Positions 1-6,426 of a stretch of DNA of 6,785 bases are shown here, piece by piece; the stretch's first letter is position 1; every line of letters starts with the position of its first letter. The DNA is from Ruminococcaceae bacterium UBA5423 (lineage in GTDB: Bacteria; Bacillota; Clostridia; Oscillospirales; Acutalibacteraceae), in NCBI GenBank assembly GCA_002409375.1, contig DHNF01000047.1, positions 1,169 to 7,953 on the forward strand, in the 5' to 3' direction. Made by a program: the position numbers and the translations under genes. The notes under the pieces are model-generated. The model saw nothing but the letters and a program-made list of their open reading frames with translations, was not told where the DNA came from and ran no database searches.

Positions 1-1
1 G

Positions 2-1402
2 CCGTATTTGAGCTTTGCACTGGCCCGTGACGGAAATCTGTATGCGACAACTACTGACATGGTTTCCGGACAGATTATGAAGTTAGACCTAACCGGTGCT
101 AACATGTTTCCCGCAATGTTTTACGGCGAATATACCACGGATGATGAAGGAAAGCGTAATCCACCATATTTTATCGACATTACAGCAGACGTGCATTCCG
201 TTGTGACGGCGGTGGATCAGCGGAACGGTAAGCTTTATCAGTATGATAAAAACGGGAACTTATTGTGTGTGTTTGGTAACGGTATCGGCAGCATGAATGG
301 CCAGCTCAGCGTTCCTGTTGCACTGGATGTCGACAAATCAGGAAATATTTATGTGCTTGACAGTCAAGTTGGATTGATTGTTGTATATAAGCCTACGGCT
401 TTTATTAAAAATGTACACAAGGCGGTTGGAGCATATGCTGATGGCTTATATGACCGTTCACGAGCGGACTTTAAACAGGTGCTGCATGTGGATGCAAACT
501 ACAACCTGGCTTATCAGGGGATAGGGCGTATACAGGTCAAGGACGAACAATATCGGCAGGCAATGGAGAGCTATCGCACGGCCGGAGATAAGTCAGGGTA
601 CTCGATGGCTTTTGGCCGCTGGCGGTATCAAATGTTCCGTGAACATTTCCATATTGTTGTGTTGGCATTTGCCGCCGCACTCTTGGCATTGATGTTTACA
701 ATAAAGGGACTGCGGAAAGCGTCTAACGGGATCTTAGAAGTGTATCGCAAAAATCGGGTTCGAAGAAGGACATTCTATTTTCTCCCACTTGCGGTCAGCA
801 TGATGTTTGAACCGGTTGAGGTTGCGTATATAGTTAAGAGAGATAGGCGCCGGTTTGAGGTGTGGACTGTAATTGCTATATATATAACAGTCGCTGTTGC
901 CCGTATAGCCGAGGTTTTTCTAACCCATTATCCGTTGGCAAAGACTGATCCTGCCAACACCAACCTTTTGTTGGAATGTGCCATGATTCTAATACCGTTG
1001 GCGACTTTGTCAGCAGCACAATACGCGGTGACTGCGATATTCAGCGGGGAATCTAAAGGCGGGGAAATATGGATATTGAGTGCTTTGTCCATGATGCCAT
1101 ACATATTGCTATCTACGCCCATAGCACTCGTCTCCAATTTGCTCGGATTGGGTGAATCCGGCCTGTACTCCGTGATGACAGTTATCATGTGGCTGTGGGT
1201 ATTGGTACTCATGCTACGATGCTTGAAAAACAGCAATACGTACACGTTTGGACGCATGCTGCTTGTGGCGGTCATTACGGTATGCACCATGCTGTTAATT
1301 TGGGCAGTCGTTATTTTAATGATTGCCTTCGGAAGCCAGTTTGTTGATTTTATAAAAGGTGTTGTCAGCGAGATTGGCTACTCATTTATCAGGGAGGGGT
1401 AA
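2..1402 (+). CDS. NHL-propeller/TPR/Yip1-domain membrane protein, 5' end missing
   Basis: The reading frame is open from base 2 to the TAA at 1400-1402 and gives 466 residues, so the gene starts beyond the left edge; the in-frame TTG at base 8 falls inside a propeller strand and is unlikely to be the start. Residues about 1-135 (proline of base 2 = 1) look like NHL-type beta-propeller blades: 'DGNLYATTTD', 'NGKLYQYDKNGNLL' and 'ALDVDKSGNIYVLDS' repeat the pattern of a glycine turn, a short strand and a D/Y end. Residues 140-200 resemble a TPR pair ('YNLAYQGIGRI', 'YRQAMESYRTAG'). A membrane helix lies at about 217-234, followed by a basic stretch (235-256) and five hydrophobic segments near 288-308, 322-345, 355-380, 388-406 and 418-444, which fit a Yip1-like domain. 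Known of the family: Yip1-type domains are membrane modules of poorly defined function in bacteria. Inferred: the propeller and TPR parts probably lie outside the cell next to the transporter. The gene ends one base before the DUF5696 gene, so the two are co-translated. The domain order is fairly sure; the role is unknown. Confidence 0.85.
   Translation, partial: PYLSFALARDGNLYATTTDMVSGQIMKLDLTGANMFPAMFYGEYTTDDEGKRNPPYFIDITADVHSVVTAVDQRNGKLYQYDKNGNLLCVFGNGIGSMNGQLSVPVALDVDKSGNIYVLDSQVGLIVVYKPTAFIKNVHKAVGAYADGLYDRSRADFKQVLHVDANYNLAYQGIGRIQVKDEQYRQAMESYRTAGDKSGYSMAFGRWRYQMFREHFHIVVLAFAAALLALMFTIKGLRKASNGILEVYRKNRVRRRTFYFLPLAVSMMFEPVEVAYIVKRDRRRFEVWTVIAIYITVAVARIAEVFLTHYPLAKTDPANTNLLLECAMILIPLATLSAAQYAVTAIFSGESKGGEIWILSALSMMPYILLSTPIALVSNLLGLGESGLYSVMTVIMWLWVLVLMLRCLKNSNTYTFGRMLLVAVITVCTMLLIWAVVILMIAFGSQFVDFIKGVVSEIGYSFIREG
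1391..1399 (+). promoter_or_regulatory. Ribosome binding site of the DUF5696 gene, inside the end of the upstream gene
   Basis: AGGGAGGGG lies in the last codons of the upstream gene, with its GGAGG core (1393-1397) six bases before the ATG at 1404. It decides that start over the longer in-frame GTG at 1359. The GTG would add 15 residues in front of what is otherwise a clean lipoprotein signal peptide. Confidence 0.8.
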
Positions 1403-1403
1403 T

Positions 1404-3608
1404 ATGTTTAAAACGAAAAAGCGGACTCTATTCCTGGGTGTGATTGTGATTTTAGCATTGCTTATGGTAGCCTGTGGGACTCAACATCCAGATGCCCCTT
1501 TACAGGAAGATGAAAAGCCGGACGTACAGCTTCACGAACTCATCTTGACAGACGGCATGATATTAGGTGAAAGCGATGGATTGCGGTTGATATACGAAAG
1601 TGGACAACTTCAAGTGGAGGAGATTGAGCGAGGAAACAAATGGCCTACTACGGTGACGGAGAAGCAATATGAAGGACATCTCAATGAATTATGGCGCACA
1701 ACTGCGGCCTCTCTTGTCATTGTTAACTACACAAAAAGTGCGCAAAGCGCCCAGATTCATTCCACCAATCCTGCGCTATCCGGTGCAATCGAAAAATACT
1801 ACAGATTGAGTAATGGGCTTAAAATTAAATATGATTTTACTGATTTAAAATTAAAGTTGGCATTAGAGCTAATTATTGACGATGATCATCTGGTTGCGCG
1901 CCTCCCTGCTGCAGATATCATCGAATATGGAGAAAATCGGCTGATATCTATTGAAATTATGCCGTTTTTAGGATCTGCAAGTGAGGAGGAGGACGGATAT
2001 TTTGTTTATCCGGATGGTAGCGGCGCTTTGTTTGAATTTAGTCGCCTAGCGAGCAAGCAAAATGTTTCACGACAGTATAAATGGCAGATATACGGCAGCG
2101 AAACTGCGCATCTGGAGCGCAACCCCTTTGCAATGTCTCCAACCGGCCAATTTTTTCTGCCGGTATATGGCATAAAGAAAGGCACCGCCGGACTTTCTGC
2201 AATTATTTCTCAGGGCGATGAAGACGCCGGTATTAACCTGTATACAAGCGCAATGGCAATTCGTTTAAATCGGATTTGTCCGGAATTTATTTTTCGTTAC
2301 ACTTACGATATCACCGTCAACACCCTGCGACAAGGTGGTACGCAAACCCAAACAGAAATTACAAGTATTGAAGATCATGCACTTTTATATGATCGGGAAG
2401 TAAGATACCTGTTTCTTGAGGGAGACGCAAGCTACAGTGAAATGGCAAGTGCCGTCAGAGAATATTATCGGGACAAGGGCGTTCTTCGTGAAGTTCCCGA
2501 GAGCGCCGAAATGCCGCTCGGAATTGATTTTTTAGTGGGCATTCGCAAAAACAATTTGCTCTCGGAATATATTAGCATGACCTCTTTTGAGCAATGCGCG
2601 GAAATACTAAACACCTTGAAAGAGCAGAATATACCTTCTCTGCAAGTTACATTAGAGGGTTGGGAAAAAGGCGGATACGGCAGATTTCCGGCAAAATATA
2701 AGGCGGATAGACGAGCGGGAGGACTAAAAGAGTTAAGTCAGCTAGCCGAACAGGCGCAAAAACTAGATGTTTCCCTATTTCTTAATGTGAACTTTGTTGA
2801 TGCATTTAAGGACATTGGCAATTTTTCAAACCGCAGAGATCTCGTACGGAACCCACGAAATATTATTATTAAAAATAGAGCCTCCGACCGTTATCTGTTA
2901 AGACCTTCCAGTGCTGCAAAGCGGCTGGATAAAATGCTGAAATCCATACCTAAAGGCATTAGCGGGCTCAGCTTCGAGGGAATGGGAAGCATGCTATTTT
3001 CAGATTATTCAAGGTCAAACCCTCTGTCACGCCGTGAAACTGCACAAGCATGGGTAAAGATGTTCGTCAGTGCATCGGATGCTTTAGGCGGAGTTTCCGT
3101 TTACGGAGGAAACCTCACACTGCTGTCTGTAGCTGGCCGGCTCAATGATATTCCGTATGAACATTCCGGATTTACGATTGCTGATCGTTCAATCCCCTTT
3201 TTCCAGATGGTTGTACATGGCAGCATTGCATACAGTGCCCAACCGATTAATCTGTTTCATGATGAGAGGGCGCAAACACTGAAGCAAATCGAATATGGGT
3301 ATATACCGTATTATAAATGGACCCAAAAAAGCTCTAGTAATTTAAATAACACGCAATATAACACCTTGTTTTCTTCTTATTACAAAGATTATATAGAACG
3401 TGCAGTTGAAGTATACGAACGATTTCATAGCCTAATCGGAGATTGCTGGACAGCATCCATGCTTTCCCATGATATGGTTGCCGACGAGGTGTATCGAGTT
3501 CAGTATAGTAACGGAGTTGTGCTTTTCTTTAACTATACAAACGAAACAGTGTCGGTGGAAGACATAACAATACCGCCCATGGATGTTGCTCGCAAATTAA
3601 CTTCATAA
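1404..3608 (+). CDS. DUF5696-family lipoprotein, putative glycoside-hydrolase-like TIM barrel
   Basis: This 734-residue protein starts at ATG 1404, chosen for its RBS and because it begins a lipoprotein signal peptide: basic MFKTKKR, a hydrophobic core at 9-22, then M-V-A-C with lipidated Cys24. It should be anchored on the outer face of the membrane. The N-terminal half (about 40-320) looks beta-rich, with 'MPFLGS', 'YFVYPDGSGALFEF' (199-212) and 'LPVYGI' (252-257), motifs I recall from DUF5696 proteins. A linker (331-363) carries 'YLFLEGDASYSEMA' and 'REYYRDKGVL'. Residues about 370-620 look like a TIM barrel: 'LQVTLEGWEKGGYGRFP' (413-429), 'RRAGGLKEL' (436-444), 'LFLNVNF' (458-464), 'LSFEGMGSMLFSDYS' (522-536) and 'IPFFQMVVHGSIAY' (597-610). 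The GW...G...P...R.GG pattern is reminiscent of GH101 hydrolases. Enzymatic activity is inference; a glycan-binding or scaffold role is the alternative. The gene lies between the Yip1-domain gene and three permease genes, so a job in glycan handling before uptake is likely. The family call is good; the function is open. Confidence 0.85.
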   Translation: MFKTKKRTLFLGVIVILALLMVACGTQHPDAPLQEDEKPDVQLHELILTDGMILGESDGLRLIYESGQLQVEEIERGNKWPTTVTEKQYEGHLNELWRTTAASLVIVNYTKSAQSAQIHSTNPALSGAIEKYYRLSNGLKIKYDFTDLKLKLALELIIDDDHLVARLPAADIIEYGENRLISIEIMPFLGSASEEEDGYFVYPDGSGALFEFSRLASKQNVSRQYKWQIYGSETAHLERNPFAMSPTGQFFLPVYGIKKGTAGLSAIISQGDEDAGINLYTSAMAIRLNRICPEFIFRYTYDITVNTLRQGGTQTQTEITSIEDHALLYDREVRYLFLEGDASYSEMASAVREYYRDKGVLREVPESAEMPLGIDFLVGIRKNNLLSEYISMTSFEQCAEILNTLKEQNIPSLQVTLEGWEKGGYGRFPAKYKADRRAGGLKELSQLAEQAQKLDVSLFLNVNFVDAFKDIGNFSNRRDLVRNPRNIIIKNRASDRYLLRPSSAAKRLDKMLKSIPKGISGLSFEGMGSMLFSDYSRSNPLSRRETAQAWVKMFVSASDALGGVSVYGGNLTLLSVAGRLNDIPYEHSGFTIADRSIPFFQMVVHGSIAYSAQPINLFHDERAQTLKQIEYGYIPYYKWTQKSSSNLNNTQYNTLFSSYYKDYIERAVEVYERFHSLIGDCWTASMLSHDMVADEVYRVQYSNGVVLFFNYTNETVSVEDITIPPMDVARKLTS

Positions 3609-3623
3609 AGGAGGAGGGATCTT

Positions 3624-4499
3624 ATGAAACGCTTGTCGTCGGATACAAAGCATAAGTTACAGGGATATGTGTTTATTACTCCGTTTATCCTTGGTTGCAT
3701 TCTGTTCTTTTTCTCTCCTTTGATCCGTTCATTGCAGTTAAGCTTCAACGATACAACAAAAATGGTCGGCCTTGAAGACCTTAAGTTTGTCGGGTTGAGT
3801 CATTATAAGGATGCTTTCGTCGTGGACATGGAATTTGTTCCCGTCTTTCTGACAGTTATCCGTCAAACGTTGGCCCGTACGCCGTTAATCATTGTATTTT
3901 CATTAATTATCGCCATTATGGTCAACAAAAAAATTAGAGGCCAAGGTCTGTTCCGGGTATTGTTTTTTTTACCGTTTTTACTGGGTTCAGGTTATGTGAT
4001 CGAGCAACTTCTCGGCGTCGGATTGGACCAAATGGCAGTGTCAAAAGCGAAGGATGTCATTTTACCTGAACAGATTACCAGTATCATAGGTGAAACAGTA
4101 ACGGGAGCTATGGGATCATTTCTAGATGGTATTACTATGGTGCTGTGGAAAAGCGGCGTCCAAATTGTCATTTTCCTAACTGGCTTGCAAGGTATATCCC
4201 CGTCACTATACGAAGCTGCCCGATGCGATTCTGCAACTGAATGGGATATATTTTGGAAGGTCACTTTGCCTATGATGACGCCGATTATTCTGCTCAATAT
4301 GGTGTATACAATTGTAGACACCTTCAATGATTCAACAAATCCAATGATAAAGTATTTTATGAAAACAATGTTTGAGCGTCAGCGAATTACCTATGCCGCG
4401 GCTCTGAGCTGGATTTATTTCGTTTTTATTGCTTTGCTGTTGGGAATAGTGTTTCTGTTTATGGGGCGGATCGTGAACCGAACGGTAGGAACAAAATAA
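3624..4499 (+). CDS. Sugar ABC transporter permease, UgpA/LplB-like (first A-type)
   Basis: This 291-residue inner-membrane permease belongs to the CUT1-type binding-protein-dependent sugar importers. Start ATG 3624 follows AAGGAGG (3608-3614) by nine bases; that RBS touches the stop codon of the upstream gene, a sign of coupled translation. Hydrophobic segments lie near 14-36, 83-100, 107-130, 170-190, 218-235 and 262-282, the six helices usual for the family. The N-terminal 'GYVFITPFILGCILFFFSPL' and 'FVGLSHYKDAF' are typical of A-type (UgpA/LplB) subunits. The EAA loop, which docks on the ATPase, is at 197-220: 'EAARCDSATEWDIFWKVTLP', where the usual conserved glycine (EAA---G) is Ser203. 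The segment between helices 3 and 4 (131-169) lacks the common 'GLIN' pattern that the other A-type permease has, so the two are diverged types and not a recent duplication. It likely pairs with the C-type permease encoded 27 bp downstream. Substrate unknown. Confidence 0.9.
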   Translation: MKRLSSDTKHKLQGYVFITPFILGCILFFFSPLIRSLQLSFNDTTKMVGLEDLKFVGLSHYKDAFVVDMEFVPVFLTVIRQTLARTPLIIVFSLIIAIMVNKKIRGQGLFRVLFFLPFLLGSGYVIEQLLGVGLDQMAVSKAKDVILPEQITSIIGETVTGAMGSFLDGITMVLWKSGVQIVIFLTGLQGISPSLYEAARCDSATEWDIFWKVTLPMMTPIILLNMVYTIVDTFNDSTNPMIKYFMKTMFERQRITYAAALSWIYFVFIALLLGIVFLFMGRIVNRTVGTK

Positions 4500-4526
4500 T
4501 GTACGAAAAGGAGGCACCAGACCAAA

Positions 4527-5447
4527 ATGAAAAAATTACTACCTGATAAGGTGTCCGTTTTCGGAAAAATCCGCTCGTTCAATATTTTCAAGCTATTCAC
4601 ATACCTTTTTCTAATTATTATTTCCTATGTGTTCATTTATCCGTTTTTATACATGATTATTACATCGATCAAATCTGCATCAGACCTTTTTGATATCAGT
4701 GTAAATTGGGTGCCTACGAGCATTGCGTGGAATAACTATGTTGTAGCCTTTAATAATTTGAACTATAATTCTCACCTCATGAATTCACTGATTATTACAG
4801 TGACAAGTACTTTCGGTCATATTCTCTCCTGTTCTTTTATCGGATACGGATTTGCCCGCTATCATTTTCCATTAAAATCACTGTGGTTCGTCCTTGTGGT
4901 ATTCGCTATCATCGTTCCACCACAGGTCATAATACTACCACTTTACCTAACTTACCGGTCTATGGGATGGCTGGATACCTTTGCACCGCTGATACTGCCA
5001 ACATTATTTGGTTTCGGTCTGCGGGGTGGTTTGTTCATTTTTATATATCGGCAGTTTTATCTCGGTTTGCCGAATGATCTGGAAAATGCCGCTAAAATAG
5101 ATGGGTGTGGTTTCATGGGTGCGTATGCACGTATTGCCTTTCCGGTTGCCCGTACAACGTCACTGTTGGTGCTGGTATTGTCTCTGGTCTGGCATTGGAA
5201 TGATTATTATGAGCCAGTCATGTATTTGGGAAAAGCGAAGTATTGGCCTTTACCGTCCATGTTGCCGTCCATCTATGAAAAGTATCAAAGCGCTGCGGTT
5301 GACCTAATGCAAAACCCAGAAACGGCGATAACGGAAGGAGTGGTAATGGCAGCAACATTTTTAGTCATTTTTCCGGTGCTGCTTATTTATTGTTTTTTAC
5401 AAAAACAGTTTATCCAGGGCATTGAACGCTCTGGGTTGGTGGAATAG
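4527..5447 (+). CDS. Carbohydrate ABC transporter permease, UgpE/AraQ-like (C-type)
   Basis: This 306-residue permease is the C-type partner of CUT1-type importers (UgpE, AraQ, MalG group). Start ATG 4527 follows AAGGAGG (4508-4514) by twelve bases, a rather long spacing. It has an N-terminal helix (about 22-46), the family hallmark 'SFIGYGFARYHFP' (103-115), further helices near 117-141, 150-175, 208-223 and 270-291, and the C-terminal tail 'FIQGIERSGLVE' (295-306), which matches the 'F..GI.R.G.V' ending usual for these subunits. The EAA loop is at 186-206: 'ENAAKIDGCGFMGAYARIAFP', with Asn187 where the EAA motif has glutamate, but with the conserved Asp192-Gly193 and Pro206. In family members this loop contacts the ATPase. 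It sits between two A-type permease genes (27 bp after one, 11 bp before the other), so it could pair with either. No ATPase gene is visible. The sugar carried cannot be told from the sequence. Confidence 0.92.
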   Translation: MKKLLPDKVSVFGKIRSFNIFKLFTYLFLIIISYVFIYPFLYMIITSIKSASDLFDISVNWVPTSIAWNNYVVAFNNLNYNSHLMNSLIITVTSTFGHILSCSFIGYGFARYHFPLKSLWFVLVVFAIIVPPQVIILPLYLTYRSMGWLDTFAPLILPTLFGFGLRGGLFIFIYRQFYLGLPNDLENAAKIDGCGFMGAYARIAFPVARTTSLLVLVLSLVWHWNDYYEPVMYLGKAKYWPLPSMLPSIYEKYQSAAVDLMQNPETAITEGVVMAATFLVIFPVLLIYCFLQKQFIQGIERSGLVE

Positions 5448-5458
5448 GGGGAATAGAT

Positions 5459-6370
5459 ATGGCTAACGCATTAAATTCGACCTCTAGTCATCAGGCGATC
5501 TGGAGGCGGGTCAAGTTGGGGTATGGTTTTATGCTCCCATTTTTAGTTCTGTACACATTGTTTACTATCATTCCAATCGCAATTGCTATACTCACCAGTT
5601 TTACCAGTTACAGTGTGCTGGAATCTCCGGTTTTTGTTGGGCTTACTAATTACAAATTGTTAATTTTTGATGACGAAATTTTTTTGACTTCCCTACGCAA
5701 CACTCTTGTATTTGCTGTCGTAGTTGGTCCAATTAGCTTTATTCTATCCTTCCTATTGGCCTGGATTATTAACAACCTTCACGGGAAATCGTTGTTTGCA
5801 TTGGCAGTCTATACGCCGTCTATCGCCAGCGCGGTCGCCATTTCGACTATATGGGGTTATTTTTTCTCTCCTGATCGCTACGGACTTATTAATAATTTTC
5901 TAATAAACCTCGGAGTAATTATTAAGCCTATAACTTGGACGCAGGATCCGGCCACTGTTCTACCGGTTGTAATGCTAATTTCAATTTGGATGGGTATGGG
6001 GACAGGTTTTCTCGCGTTTTTGGCTGGGTTTCAAAATATCTCCAAGGAAATGTTAGAGGCGGGACGCATCGACGGTATCAACAACATATTTCAAGAACTG
6101 TGGTATATCATTATTCCACAAATGAAACCACAGTTGCTATTTGGTGCTATTATGGGTATTGTAAATGCCTTCGGCGTCTTTGACATTCCCATGCAATTTG
6201 CAGGCCTACCCAGTCCAAATTACGCTGCACACACAGTTGTGGCCCATTTGTACGATTATTCATTTATACGATTTCAAATGGGATACGGTGCAGCAGTTGC
6301 TGTAGTATTGTTGGTACTTACATTTTTCATGGGGCGCGTCGTAATGCGCGTCTTGAAAGCGGAAGATTGA
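5459..6370 (+). CDS. Sugar ABC transporter permease, UgpA/MalF-like (second A-type)
   Basis: This 303-residue A-type permease has the most typical UgpA features of the window. Start ATG 5459 follows AGGGGGA (5446-5452), which overlaps the TAG of the upstream permease gene, again suggesting coupled translation. A polar N-terminus (1-19) precedes helix 1 (about 21-47), then 'FVGLTNYKLL' (59-68), helices near 80-105 and 113-134, 'YGLINNFLINLG' (141-152), 'WTQDPATVLPVVMLISIW' (160-177), a helix near 168-191 and others near 224-242 and 275-297. The EAA loop is at 200-220: 'EAGRIDGINNIFQELWYIIIP', with Gly202 in place of the second alanine but with Asp205, Gly206 and Pro220 kept. It is the last gene before a 56-bp gap and the regulator gene. 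With one C-type and two A-type subunits in the same operon, it may form an alternative heterodimer with the C-type subunit, or join a transporter whose other parts lie elsewhere. Substrate unknown. Confidence 0.92.
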   Translation: MANALNSTSSHQAIWRRVKLGYGFMLPFLVLYTLFTIIPIAIAILTSFTSYSVLESPVFVGLTNYKLLIFDDEIFLTSLRNTLVFAVVVGPISFILSFLLAWIINNLHGKSLFALAVYTPSIASAVAISTIWGYFFSPDRYGLINNFLINLGVIIKPITWTQDPATVLPVVMLISIWMGMGTGFLAFLAGFQNISKEMLEAGRIDGINNIFQELWYIIIPQMKPQLLFGAIMGIVNAFGVFDIPMQFAGLPSPNYAAHTVVAHLYDYSFIRFQMGYGAAVAVVLLVLTFFMGRVVMRVLKAED

Positions 6371-6383
6371 CCCTTCGTGGTGA

Positions 6384-6413
6384 TTGACATAGTGACAGAC
6401 GATATGATATAAA
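6384..6413 (+). promoter_or_regulatory. Candidate sigma-A-type promoter of the LacI-family gene
   Basis: TTGACA (6384-6389, six of six consensus bases) is followed after 18 bases by TATAAA (6408-6413, five of six for TATAAT). It lies in the only gap of the window long enough for a promoter. A start of transcription is expected near 6419-6421. I see no clear palindromic LacI-type operator around it and no hairpin with a T-run before it, so read-through from the permease genes also remains possible. Confidence 0.5.
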
Positions 6414-6418
6414 GGAAG
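6411..6418 (+). promoter_or_regulatory. Possible ribosome binding site for the ATG at 6427
   Basis: AAAGGAAG stands eight bases before ATG 6427 and would support that start on a read-through transcript. It overlaps the candidate -10 box (6408-6413), so it would be absent from a transcript made from the promoter there. A second purine-rich stretch, AAGGATGGTGA (6423-6433), could serve GTG 6439. Confidence 0.4.
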
Positions 6419-6426
6419 TCACAAGG

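Noticed and set aside
928..1290. 120-codon open frame on the minus strand
   Set aside because: It lies wholly inside the Yip1-like membrane domain gene, has no RBS context and encodes no recognisable domain; it is the antisense shadow of hydrophobic codons.
1359..1403. Longer GTG start for the DUF5696 lipoprotein
   Set aside because: It would put 15 residues before the basic start of the signal peptide and overlap the upstream gene, while ATG 1404 has a good RBS.
1819..1855. Direct repeat TTAAAATTAAA, two copies 26 bp apart
   Set aside because: It lies within the DUF5696 gene and encodes two similar short strands (LKIK and LKLK); AT-rich codons explain it without a regulatory role.
3963..3970. 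Run of eight T in the first permease, a possible slippage site
   Set aside because: The frame continues intact through a normal hydrophobic helix and no alternative frame product is evident.
3992..4327. 111-codon open frame on the minus strand
   Set aside because: It is antisense to the first permease and covers its well-conserved EAA loop; no family features are visible in its translation.
6330..6356. GC-rich inverted repeat near the end of the last permease, possible terminator
   Set aside because: The stem is short, lies in codons before the stop and has no T-run after it.
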